Of a DNA stretch of 32,966 nucleotides, positions 25,613-32,896 are shown piece by piece; position 1 is the stretch's first letter; every line of letters begins with the position of its first letter. A program made the position numbers and the translations under genes. The notes below the pieces were generated by a model. The model was not told the DNA's origin. It made no database searches and worked only from the letters and a program-made list of their open reading frames with translations. Location of the stretch: NCBI GenBank assembly GCA_003221515.1, contig QHSI01000062.1, positions 1 to 32,966 of the forward strand. Reading direction: 5' to 3'. Source of the DNA: Candidatus Rokuibacteriota bacterium (GTDB lineage: Bacteria > Methylomirabilota > Methylomirabilia > Rokubacteriales > CSP1-6).

Positions 25613-26823
25613 ACACGCTGCGCGACAAATACTGCATCGTCGGCGTGGGCGAGACAGAATACTCGCGCAGCTCCCGGCGCACGACGCGGGCCATGGCGGT
25701 CGAGGCGATCCGTAAGGCGATCCTCGACGCCGGGCTCAAAGCGGCCGACGTGGACGGCATGCTCGACTACCAGGGCGGCGACTCCACCCTCGCCAACAGC
25801 GTCGCCTCGGACCTGGGGATCCGCTTCAACTTCTATATGGACGTGATGGGCGGCGGCTCCTCCACCGAGGCCCTGGTCGGTCTGGCGATGGGCGCGATCG
25901 AGGCCGGCATGTGCAACACCGTCGCCATCTATCGCTCGATGAACGGCTACTCGGAGTTCCGCATCGGCGGCACCGGCGCGCGCGCCGCCCAGCCGGTCCG
26001 CGGGCTCGACCTGGCTCAGGTCCCCTACGGGATGCGCAGCGCCGGCCAGAACTTCGCGCCGACGTTCATGCGCCACATGTACGAATACGGCACGACCTCC
26101 GAGCAGGTGGCCCACGTCCGCGTCGCCCACAGCAAGCACGCCTCGCAGAACCCGAAGGCGCTCTTGAAGGAGCGCGTGACGGTGCAGGACGTGCTCAACT
26201 CACGCTGGATCGTCAAGCCGCTGCACCTCCTCGACTGCTGCCTCGAGACCGACAACGCGACCTGCATCATCGTCACGTCGACCGAGCGCGCGCGTAACTT
26301 GAAACATCGGCCCGCCTACATCATGGGCGTCGCCGGGCGCGTGTCGAAGCCGCGGCTGGACTTCCACTGGGCGCACGGCCCGATCTCGCGGGTGGCCGGC
26401 TACTACGCGAAGGACATCGTGTTCCCGCAAGCCGGGATCACGCCCGAGGACGTCGACGTCACCGGCTCGTACGACGCGTTCACCTTCACCACGATGCTGC
26501 AGCTCGAGGAGTACGGGTTCTGCAAGAAGGGCGAGGGCGGCGCCTACGTGTCGAGCGGGATCATCGAGCTCGGCGGCAAGCGCCCCAACAACACGTCCGG
26601 CAGCCACCTGTGCGAGGGCTACACGCACGGCATGTCGATGGTGATCGAGAACGTGCGCCAGCTCCGCGGCACCGTGGACGACTACTGCCCGCGCGCCACC
26701 GACGGCGTGCACACCTACGACTACTCCCCCGGCCATTGCCGCCAAGTGAAGGACGTCGAGATCACGATGAATCTCGGCTGGGCCATGCCGGCCACCGGCA
26801 GCGCTTTGATCATGCGCCGATGA
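25609..26823 (+). CDS. Thiolase-like protein (SCPx/Ltp type) lacking the nucleophilic Cys
   Basis: A 404-residue thiolase-fold protein of the lipid-transfer/SCPx group. It opens KYCIVGVGETEYSRSS, and the C-terminal part has SGSHLCEGYTHGMSMV, near the place of the thiolase His motif. At the normal nucleophile position the sequence is VMGGGSSTEA (about residues 79-88), with Ser in place of Cys. A standard Claisen thiolase reaction is therefore unlikely. Homologues of this kind pair with a DUF35 protein, as the steroid retro-aldolase Ltp2 does with a DUF35 domain (ChsH2), and the next gene is DUF35. Translation is coupled to uvrA by ATGA, with AAAGGAG five bases before the ATG. The substrate is probably an acyl- or steroid-like CoA thioester, not proven by sequence. 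Confidence 0.82.
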   Translation: MNTLRDKYCIVGVGETEYSRSSRRTTRAMAVEAIRKAILDAGLKAADVDGMLDYQGGDSTLANSVASDLGIRFNFYMDVMGGGSSTEALVGLAMGAIEAGMCNTVAIYRSMNGYSEFRIGGTGARAAQPVRGLDLAQVPYGMRSAGQNFAPTFMRHMYEYGTTSEQVAHVRVAHSKHASQNPKALLKERVTVQDVLNSRWIVKPLHLLDCCLETDNATCIIVTSTERARNLKHRPAYIMGVAGRVSKPRLDFHWAHGPISRVAGYYAKDIVFPQAGITPEDVDVTGSYDAFTFTTMLQLEEYGFCKKGEGGAYVSSGIIELGGKRPNNTSGSHLCEGYTHGMSMVIENVRQLRGTVDDYCPRATDGVHTYDYSPGHCRQVKDVEITMNLGWAMPATGSALIMRR

Positions 26824-26854
26824 CAGGTCTGATATCCCGTCAAGAGGAGCTCTC

Positions 26855-27361
26855 ATGCCCCAACCCGTCCAGTATCGCGGCATGGCGCTGATCGTTCCCG
26901 ACAACGACAGTGAATGGAAGGAGTTCTACGAGCACGCTCGCGCCCACCGGCTCGTCGTGCGCAAGTGCAACGCCTGCGGGCTGATGCGCTACCCGCCCAC
27001 CCACGCGTGCCCCTGGTGCATGGACCTCGGGTGGACGTGGCAGGAGGTGTCCGGGCGCGGGACGATCTACTCCTACGAGATCGTCGCGCACGCGATCCAG
27101 CCAGGCTTCAAGGCGCTGACGCCGTACGCGGTCGTGCTGATCGAGCTCGACGAGCAGCGCGGCAAGCCGACGGCCGACGAGGCGCTTCGGGTCATCGCGA
27201 ATCTCGTTCAGCCCGACTTCACGCCGGAGCCGGAAGCGAACGTGGCGATCGGCAAGCGCGTCCGCGTGGTCTTCCAGGACCTCGCCGACCACATGGCGCT
27301 GCCGCAGTTCACGCTGAGCGAGGAGCCCGCGCCGGGGCGGCTCTGGCGGCTGCCCGGGTGA
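26855..27361 (+). CDS. DUF35 / OB-fold Zn-ribbon protein, partner of the thiolase-like protein
   Basis: Acyl-CoA-binding type accessory protein of 168 residues. The N-terminal zinc ribbon has Cys38, 41, 52 and 55 (CNACG and CPWC), followed by the OB-fold region (SGRGTIYSYEIV and PYAVVLIELDE). Such proteins form complexes with thiolase-fold enzymes, where they shape the CoA channel. The ATG at 26855 has GAGGAG at 26844-26849. Its TGA overlaps the next gene's GTG start. The last 15 residues (PAPGRLWRLPG) are Pro-rich and may be variable. Together with the genes on either side it forms a small acyl-CoA or lipid-handling operon. Confidence 0.88.
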   Translation: MPQPVQYRGMALIVPDNDSEWKEFYEHARAHRLVVRKCNACGLMRYPPTHACPWCMDLGWTWQEVSGRGTIYSYEIVAHAIQPGFKALTPYAVVLIELDEQRGKPTADEALRVIANLVQPDFTPEPEANVAIGKRVRVVFQDLADHMALPQFTLSEEPAPGRLWRLPG

Positions 27362-28365
27362 AATTCGGCCTCGGGCTCTCGGTCCAGCACCTGCCCGACG
27401 AGCCGCAGGCCGTTCGGTTTCGTGAGCACGTCGAGCAGGTGCGGCTCGCCCGCGCGGTCGGCTTCACCTCCATCTGGGCGAGTCAGCACTATCTCTCCGA
27501 TCCTTTCACTTACTTCCAGCCGATCCCGACGCTCGCGCGTCTCGCGGCCGACGCGCGCGGGCTGACACTCGGCACCGGCGTGCTCCTGCTGCCGCTCCAC
27601 CATCCGGTGGACATCGCCGAGCAGCTCGCGACGCTCGACGTGATCGCCGACGGACGCCTGGTCTGTGGCGTCGGCCTCGGCTACCGCGACGTCGAGAACA
27701 CCGCGATGGGGCACGATCCGAAGCAGCGCGTCGGCCGCCTCGTCGAGGGGCTCGAGGTCCTCGAGCGTCTGTGGAGCGGCGAGCCCGTCGATTACGAAGG
27801 GCGGCACTTCAACCTCCGGTCGGTCCGGATCTCGATGCGCCCGATGCAGAGCCCACGCCCGCCGATCTGGCTGGCCGCGAACAGCGACGGCGGCGTCCGC
27901 CGCGCAGCGCGTCTCGGCGACGCCTGGCTGATGAACCCGCACACGACGCTCGCGACGCTCGAGCGGCAGCTGGCGCTCTTCCGACGCGAGCGCACCGCCC
28001 TCGGCCGCCCGGCGCCCGCCGAGATCCCGTTGATCAAGGAATGCTACGTGTCGCTCGAAGCGGCCACGGCAGTGGCCGAGGCGGCGAGGTTCGTCGGGCC
28101 GAAGTATCAAGCGTATCGGCGCTGGGAGCAGGACAAGGCGCTACCCGCCGGAGAGAGCTTCGACGCGAGCTTCGACCAGCTGGCGCGCGACCGGTTCCTC
28201 GTCGGCGACCCGGCACGCATCGTCGACGAGATCGCCCGCTATCGCGAGCGGCTCGGCGTCACCATGATGATTTTCAGGCTCCAGTGGCCGGGCATGGACC
28301 AGGAGCGAGTGTTGCGCTCGATCCGGCTCCTGGGTCAGAAGGTTCTGCTGAAGTTTCTCGGCTAA
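27358..28365 (+). CDS. LLM-class flavin-dependent oxidoreductase (luciferase-like)
   Basis: Luciferase-like TIM-barrel oxidoreductase of 335 residues that uses FMN or F420. Characteristic blocks are MKFGLGLSVQ-like opening, FTSIWASQHYLSDPFTYFQPIPTL, LGTGVLLLPLHHPVDIAEQLATLD, VCGVGLGYRDVENTAMG and RPPIWLAANSDGGVRRAARLGDAWL; the last is a typical cofactor-site region. The start is GTG at 27358 in the stop of the DUF35 gene (GTGA); no ATG lies near. Substrates of this group vary widely, so only an oxidation or reduction step linked to the thiolase-like/DUF35 pair can be suggested. It converges with the CoA-transferase gene, whose stop is six bases away with no room for a terminator. Confidence 0.87.
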   Translation: MKFGLGLSVQHLPDEPQAVRFREHVEQVRLARAVGFTSIWASQHYLSDPFTYFQPIPTLARLAADARGLTLGTGVLLLPLHHPVDIAEQLATLDVIADGRLVCGVGLGYRDVENTAMGHDPKQRVGRLVEGLEVLERLWSGEPVDYEGRHFNLRSVRISMRPMQSPRPPIWLAANSDGGVRRAARLGDAWLMNPHTTLATLERQLALFRRERTALGRPAPAEIPLIKECYVSLEAATAVAEAARFVGPKYQAYRRWEQDKALPAGESFDASFDQLARDRFLVGDPARIVDEIARYRERLGVTMMIFRLQWPGMDQERVLRSIRLLGQKVLLKFLG

Positions 28366-28371
28366 CGCAGC

Positions 28372-29073
28372 TCAGCGGGCGGCGCGAACCCGGAACTCTC
28401 GCAGGCCGTCGGCCGCGACCAGCTTCGCGCCCGTGAGCGCCTGAATCTCGCCGACCGTCCAGCCGGGCGCGTACTCGCTCAGCTTGAAGCCCTGCGGGGT
28501 CACCTCGAACAGGCCCAGATCGGTCACCACCAGCTTGACGACGCCTGGCGCCGTGATGGGCAGCGTGCACCGCTGGAGCAGCCGGGGCTCGCCCTCGCGC
28601 GTGGTGTGCTCGAGCGCGACGAAGACGCGCTTGGCGCAGGCCGCCAGATCCATGGCGCCGCCGATGCCACCGCCCTTGCGGCCGGGGACGCGCCAGTTGG
28701 CGAAGTCGCCGTTCTCCGCGACTTCGTAGGCGCCCATGACGGTCACGTCCACCATCCCCTTGCGGATCAGCGCGAAGGAGTCGGCGTGATGGACGATGGC
28801 CATGCCGGGGACCGCCGTGACCTGCTGCCCGCCCGCGTTGACGAGATAGCGGTCCGCCGTCTCCGGAGCGGCAAGGGGACCGTAGCCGATCGCCCCGTTC
28901 TCGGAGTGGAAGATCAGGCTCTTGGTGGGATCGACGTAGTTGGAGCACAGCGTCGGCATCCCGACGCCGAGATTCACGATCCATCCGTCCTGGAACTCCA
29001 TGGCCAGCCGATCGCACATGGCCTGTCGTGCCAGTCTCGGCTTCTCCGTCGTCGGCGTCCGATGCTCGGCCAT
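28372..29073 (-). CDS. CoA-transferase subunit B (3-oxoacid/AtoA-ScoB type)
   Basis: Beta subunit of a family I CoA-transferase, 233 residues. The catalytic Glu lies in HSENGAIGYGP (about residues 54-63). The family blocks DGWIVNLGVGMPTL and KGGGIGGAMDLAAC are present. It works as a dimer of alpha/beta pairs with the product of the gene eight bases upstream, moving CoA between acids through a glutamyl-CoA thioester. ATG 29073 is in frame with a convincing start (MAEHRTPT); upstream reading would enter the A subunit. The acyl substrate is not evident; 3-oxoadipate, acetoacetate and succinate are all possible. The operon context suggests it acts on products of ring cleavage. Confidence 0.92.
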   Translation of the reverse strand: MAEHRTPTTEKPRLARQAMCDRLAMEFQDGWIVNLGVGMPTLCSNYVDPTKSLIFHSENGAIGYGPLAAPETADRYLVNAGGQQVTAVPGMAIVHHADSFALIRKGMVDVTVMGAYEVAENGDFANWRVPGRKGGGIGGAMDLAACAKRVFVALEHTTREGEPRLLQRCTLPITAPGVVKLVVTDLGLFEVTPQGFKLSEYAPGWTVGEIQALTGAKLVAADGLREFRVRAAR

Positions 29074-29081
29074 CGCCCCAC

Positions 29082-29780
29082 TCAGTCCCAGATCCCGTCG
29101 GGCGGGATGCGCACGAGGCGGTCCACGTAGACGCCCGGCACGTGAATCTGATCCGGGTCCAGCTCGCCCATGGGCACGATGTCGTTCTCCACCTCGACGA
29201 TGGTGACGCGGGCGGCCATCGCCATGATCGGGTTGAAGTTGCGCTGGGTCAGACGGAACTGCAGATTGCCGAACGTGTCGGCCTTCCAGGCCCGGATGAA
29301 CGCGTAGTCGGCGTGCAGCGGGTATTCGAGCACGTAGACCTTCCCGTCGATCTCGCGATGCTCCTTGCCCTCGGCGAGCTCGGTGCCCACGCTGGCCGGC
29401 GTGTAGAAGGCGCCGATGCCGGCGCCGGCGGCGCGGATCCGCTCGGCGAGCGTCCCCTGGGGGATCAGCTCGGCGTCGACCTCGCCGTTGTTGTACATCC
29501 GCACGAAGGCCGTCACCTGCGAGGGATGGGGCGTCGCGGTGAAGGCGCAACACATCTTCTTCACCTGCCCGGCGGCGATCAGCGTGCCCACGTCCACCTT
29601 GGCGTCGACCGTGCCGGCGTTGTTGGAGATGCCGGTGAGGCCCTTGGCGCCCTGACGGTTCACCGCGGCGAGGATGTTGCGCGGAATACCGACGCCGCCG
29701 AAGCCCGGGGACATGAACACCGAGCCGTTGGGGATGTCCGCGACGGCCTCATCGAAGGTCCGGTAGATCTTGTTCTTCAT
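29082..29780 (-). CDS. CoA-transferase subunit A (3-oxoacid/AtoD-ScoA type)
   Basis: Alpha subunit of the same CoA-transferase, 232 residues, at the typical length. Glycine-rich SPGFGGVGIPRNILAAV (about 24-40) and LTGISNNAGTVDAKVD are family blocks. EYPLHADYAFIRAWKADTFGNL is the conserved C-terminal region. The start ATG at 29780 is 51 bases downstream of the LigA-like stop and no strong ribosome site is seen. It probably belongs to the transcript that begins at or before the gene at 32495. Confidence 0.92.
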   Translation of the reverse strand: MKNKIYRTFDEAVADIPNGSVFMSPGFGGVGIPRNILAAVNRQGAKGLTGISNNAGTVDAKVDVGTLIAAGQVKKMCCAFTATPHPSQVTAFVRMYNNGEVDAELIPQGTLAERIRAAGAGIGAFYTPASVGTELAEGKEHREIDGKVYVLEYPLHADYAFIRAWKADTFGNLQFRLTQRNFNPIMAMAARVTIVEVENDIVPMGELDPDQIHVPGVYVDRLVRIPPDGIWD

Positions 29781-29831
29781 GGGACAGGGCCTGAAGTTAT
29801 GACGGCCGCCTCGGCGATGTCAACGGCCCCG

Positions 29832-30116
29832 CTAGAAGTATTCGAAGGTGACGGGCTCGCGGGCCATCCGGAGCCGCAGGTCCGCCATGAAGACCAGATA
29901 GGGATGGGCGCCGCGGGCCAGGAGCGTGTCGCGATCGCCCCGGAGCACCGCGGCGGCGTCGTCGTCGCCGAGCCCGAGCTCGCGCATGGCCGCGCGCGCG
30001 TCCTGCAGGAAGCGCGCCCTGAAGTCGTCGTCGGACTTGAGCGCGAACAGACACCGGTTCAGCCGGTACGCGGACGCCGGCGGAAACCGGTAGTGGAGGG
30101 GCTCGGCGGCGCTCAC
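29832..30116 (-). CDS. LigA-like small subunit of extradiol dioxygenase
   Basis: A 94-residue protein resembling the alpha subunit (LigA) of LigAB-type class III ring-cleavage dioxygenases. The helical block ASAYRLNRCLFALKSDDDFRARFLQD and the end AHPYLVFMADLRLRMAREPVTFEYF fit the family, in which this chain closes over the active site of LigB. Start GTG 30116 overlaps the LigB stop (GTGA). A longer ORF starting upstream at 30152 would lie over LigB and is rejected. It is shorter than characterised LigA (about 120-140 residues). Confidence 0.78.
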   Translation of the reverse strand: MSAAEPLHYRFPPASAYRLNRCLFALKSDDDFRARFLQDARAAMRELGLGDDDAAAVLRGDRDTLLARGAHPYLVFMADLRLRMAREPVTFEYF

Positions 30117-30898
30117 AGCGCCCACTCGACGACGGCGTTGCCGTGGTGCCACGACGGCTCGTAGCAGTACACGTCCGCCTTCGCGTCACCGACGGCGCCC
30201 AGGACGACCGCCCAGGTCCGGAGCTCGATGTTGCCCATCTTGTCGAGCTCCTCGCCGGTGACGGCGGCGAGCTCGCGGCCACGTCCCTCTCGTAGCGTGT
30301 CGAGCAGCCGGCGGTCGTACTCGAACTCCGGTGACGCGTACCGGTCGGTTCCCGGGAAGTGGGACATCCCGCCGGAGCACATGAGGACCACGCGCTCGGA
30401 CCGCGCCCGGACAATCGCGCCGAGCGCCGCGCCCCACTCGAAGCAGCGCCGGGGCGTGGGCTGAGGCGGCAGGTACACGTTCACGTGCAGCGGAACGATC
30501 GGGAGCGCGGGCTCCGGCATCGTGAAGTGGAGCGGAACGTAGAAGGCGTAGTCGAGCGGCGCCGATTGCGTGTAGCAGAGATCGAAGCCCCGCTCGACCC
30601 CCTGCTCCACGATCGCTCGCGCCAGGGGCTCGTGGATCGGGAAGCGGTAGCGATAGTGTCCGAACGTTCCGGCGCACTCGGCGCCCACGTACACCGCGAG
30701 CGCCGGGACCGAGTCGAGGAAGAACGCCTCGACGTGATCTCCGGCGACGATCGCGATCGCGTCGGCGCGGAGCGCCTCGAGCCGCCGCTTCACGCGGGCG
30801 AACGCCGCGTGCACGCGCAGCACGAGGTCGCGGTCTTCGGTGCCCGGCCGCGCCAGGAGCTGCGGCGTGTGGGCGCAGGCGAAGGCGCCGACCAGCAT
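30113..30898 (-). CDS. LigB-type extradiol aromatic ring-cleavage dioxygenase
   Basis: Catalytic subunit of a class III extradiol dioxygenase, 261 residues. The Fe(II) ligand candidates are H10 in FACAHTPQL, the His in IVAGDHVEAFF (about 54) and the Glu of CYEPSWHHGNA near the C-terminus; MCSGGMSHFPG (about 172-182) holds the His usually serving as acid-base. The substrate would be a catechol- or protocatechuate-like diol, or an analogue; members of the LigB fold also act on non-aromatic diols. The LigA-like partner follows by GTGA overlap, and the start ATG at 30898 is seven bases from the UGSC gene stop. The cluster also supplies a CoA-transferase, suggesting a ring-cleavage route. Confidence 0.85.
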   Translation of the reverse strand: MLVGAFACAHTPQLLARPGTEDRDLVLRVHAAFARVKRRLEALRADAIAIVAGDHVEAFFLDSVPALAVYVGAECAGTFGHYRYRFPIHEPLARAIVEQGVERGFDLCYTQSAPLDYAFYVPLHFTMPEPALPIVPLHVNVYLPPQPTPRRCFEWGAALGAIVRARSERVVLMCSGGMSHFPGTDRYASPEFEYDRRLLDTLREGRGRELAAVTGEELDKMGNIELRTWAVVLGAVGDAKADVYCYEPSWHHGNAVVEWAL

Positions 30899-30905
30899 CA
30901 GCGTC

Positions 30906-31424
30906 TCACGCGGTCAGTTTCCGCACGATCTCGTCGAAGGCCTTGTCGGCCAGCGCCCGCACTTCCTCGCGCGTCAGCGGCTGGATCGGGTGCGCCACCA
31001 CGACCGCCCGATACTCGGCGGCGCCGAGCGCCTCCGCCTGCGCCCGGGCCGCGCGGGTGAACTCGGATGAAATGACCGTCGCCACCGGAATGCCGTTGTC
31101 CTCGAAGAACACGCCGTCGTGCACACTGCACGTTGTGCAGGACCCTCAGTCGGCGAGCGCCTCGATGAGAACGTCGGTGGCCCCCACGATCTCCTGACGG
31201 AGGCCGTCGGGCGCCGGGCGCGCGAACGTCGGCTTCTTCTTCCGGACGATCGCCGTCGCGTGAGTCCGCTCGCGCAGCAGCTCCTCGATGCGGTCCAGGA
31301 GATGGTTCCCCTTGGCCTTGGAGATGTCGAGCAGCGTGACGACCTTGCCGTCGAGGCTCGTCGGTCGCAGCGCCGTCTTGCGCGGAACGGCGACGGAGTC
31401 GGTGGGGTCGAGGTAGTCGGACAT
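30906..31424 (-). CDS. UGSC-family selenoprotein with in-frame TGA (Sec93)
   Basis: One gene interrupted by a TGA codon at 31146-31148, which I read as selenocysteine. Codons before the TGA (residues 1-92: MSDYLDPTDSVAVP... to ATDVLIEALAD) and after it are in the same frame. The text across it reads ALAD-U-G-S-C-T-T-C-SVHDGVFFEDNG, exactly the U-G-S-C motif that names the UGSC (seleno)protein family. The full product is 172 residues with U93, C96 and C99. The C-terminal half has IPVATVISSEFTRAA and a VAHPIQPLTREEV block. A hairpin at 31118-31132 fits a bacterial SECIS. The function is unknown; the U/C motif suggests redox or thiol chemistry. AAGGAGG lies close before the ATG, and the upstream gene ends nine bases away. 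Confidence 0.85.
31118..31132 (-). promoter_or_regulatory. SECIS-like hairpin after the UGA codon
   Basis: In the mRNA CGUGCA and UGCACG form six perfect pairs around the loop GUG. The loop starts 19 nucleotides after the UGA, inside the 16-37 range of the bacterial SECIS model, and has G as its first base. An alternative hairpin, CUGCAC/GUGCAG (31126-31140), competes with it but places its loop too close to UGA. Confidence 0.6.
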
Positions 31425-31433
31425 GAGGCCTCC

Positions 31434-32495
31434 TTAGCGGGAATGCGACGGTGTGTGGATCGGCCTGAACACGAGCGCCGAGCCCTTGGAGAACGTCCAG
31501 CCCGGCACGATCGCCGAGAATCGACCGGCCAGCCCGCCGGCCACCAGCACCTTGATGTTCTCGGGCGAGCGGAACTTCGGGATCATCGTGGTGTCGCTCG
31601 ACGGGTCGCCGAACTTGGCGAGGACGTGCTCGGGCAGCCCCTCGCCGCCGTCGAGCCCGGGCCGCAGCGCGCGCACCGGCCACCGCAGCCGTTCGTGGAG
31701 CCAGCGGCGCACGTCGGCCTTCTTCCAACCGGCGTCGCCGAAGATCTTTGCGTGCTCCGGCGAGAGCACCAGCAGCGTGTCGCCCCAGTGCGTCATCCGG
31801 TGATGGGAGACGACGGCCATGCTCGCGGCGAGCGTCGGCAACAGGTGATCGGGCGTGCGGCTATGCTGCGCGTAGACGCCGAGCGGCGCGTCGGCGGCCA
31901 GCACCGCGACCACGCTCTGACTCGCCGCGAACCCGTGCTCGACGGCGAGCGACTCCCAGGGGCTCGCCTCCTCGTGCTCGCCGATGCAGTACGTGTAGCG
32001 ACCCGGATGCGCGAGCGTCGACATGCTGACGACGCCGGGCCGGGCGCCACCGAGGTTGACGCAGACGAGCCGCACCGCGCGACCGATCGTCGCGTTGGCG
32101 CGCCAGCCTGGTCCGAACACCCCGGCGCCGGAGTTGATCTCGAGCCGGGCGCGAATCGGCCCGTTCACGATCACGAGCGGCGACGGGGCGTTGGTGGTCG
32201 CGGAGACGCCGTGCAGGTCGAACGCCTCGTCGCAGACGGCGTCGATCGCGGCGATGACGACCGGGAGATATTCGGGCCGGCAGCCCGCCATCACGGCGTT
32301 GATCGCGACCTTCTCGACGGTCGCACGCCCGTAGTTGGGCGGGACCAGCGCGACCAGCTCGTCCCCGGACCGCCCGGACGCGGCGATCGCCCGGTCGACG
32401 CGGGCGCGCGTCGGCGGCACCACCGGCAGGCCGTCGGTTACGCCGCGGGCGTATAGCTCCTCGATTGCGTCGGCGTCCACGTCGGGAACGGACAT
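31434..32495 (-). CDS. Conserved protein of unknown function, upstream of the UGSC gene
   Basis: A 353-residue soluble protein; I recognise the conserved style but no assigned family function. Blocks are GVTDGLPVVPPTRARVD (about 17-33), INAVMAGCRPEYLPVV, ATTNAPSPLVIVNGPI, EINSGAGVFGPGWRANATIGRAVR, HPGRYTYCIGEHEEASPWESL and DTTMIPKFRSPENIKVLVAGG. The pairing with a UGSC gene and the density of conserved Gly/Pro/Asn suggest an enzyme acting with it. The start is at MSVPDVDADAIEELY (ATG 32495). The frame remains open upstream to 32732, but that part translates the palindromic element. It lies first in the minus-strand operon; no clear promoter is seen in the 400 bases upstream. Confidence 0.85.
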   Translation of the reverse strand: MSVPDVDADAIEELYARGVTDGLPVVPPTRARVDRAIAASGRSGDELVALVPPNYGRATVEKVAINAVMAGCRPEYLPVVIAAIDAVCDEAFDLHGVSATTNAPSPLVIVNGPIRARLEINSGAGVFGPGWRANATIGRAVRLVCVNLGGARPGVVSMSTLAHPGRYTYCIGEHEEASPWESLAVEHGFAASQSVVAVLAADAPLGVYAQHSRTPDHLLPTLAASMAVVSHHRMTHWGDTLLVLSPEHAKIFGDAGWKKADVRRWLHERLRWPVRALRPGLDGGEGLPEHVLAKFGDPSSDTTMIPKFRSPENIKVLVAGGLAGRFSAIVPGWTFSKGSALVFRPIHTPSHSR

Positions 32496-32526
32496 CGCCC
32501 CGAGGCTAACACAGGCGGTTGGCGGC

Positions 32527-32688
32527 TGGCGCGGGCCGGCTCGGGTGTGGGGAGGGGCTCGCCGGACCACGCGGCACGCGTTCGCTGATCCGCGGCGGCT
32601 GGGCTCCATCTGGGCGCGCGTCGTCCGCCGCCGCTTGATGGGAACGGGTCCGGTCGACCCCTCCCCACACCCGAGCCGGCCCGCGCCA
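32527..32688 (-). repeat. Palindromic element, copy B (162 bp)
   Basis: Perfect 31-base inverted repeats (32527-32557 and 32658-32688) frame a core that on the minus strand matches copy A at 21576-21738. Shared stretches include CGACCGGACCCGTTCCC, CCCAGATGGAGCCCAG and ACGCGTGCCGCGTGGTCC. The arms outside the core do not resemble those of copy A. The element ends 31 bases before the ATG of the gene at 32495. Inner stems like those of copy A are conserved. Confidence 0.85.
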
Positions 32689-32896
32689 ATCCCCCGCGAC
32701 CTTTGGTTATGCATGCTCCAGCGCGAGAGCACTGGTGACCGCGGCTGCCTGCGAAGCGTGCGCCGCGGCGTCAGCGGGCGTAGGAGGCGGAGTCAGCGGG
32801 GGTCGTGAATTGGCGCGCGCGGAGTGAGCTGGCGTGAAGCGGGGACGTCAGCGGGGCGTGGAAGACTGCGCCCACTGCCGATGTGCGAGCGGAGGG
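32689..32896. other. Intergenic tail, repeats only
   Basis: No gene is supported between the palindromic element and the partial gene at the right edge. The stretch holds three of the four GTCAGCGGG copies described separately. Its short plus-strand ORF (32335-32808) runs through the palindromic element and is not credible. Confidence 0.6.

Noticed and set aside
29028-30164. 378-codon plus-strand frame over the CoA-transferase and LigA genes
   Set aside because: It overlaps three genes with recognised families on the other strand and has no domain or start signal.
31146-31148. TGA as a nonsense mutation making a pseudogene
   Set aside because: It falls exactly at the U of U-G-S-C in a family known to use Sec, both halves are intact in one frame, and a SECIS-like hairpin follows.
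32496-32732. Longer N-terminus for the gene at 31434-32495
   Set aside because: The extension translates the palindromic element and a Gly/Arg/Pro-rich stretch; the MSVPDVDADAIEELY start fits better.
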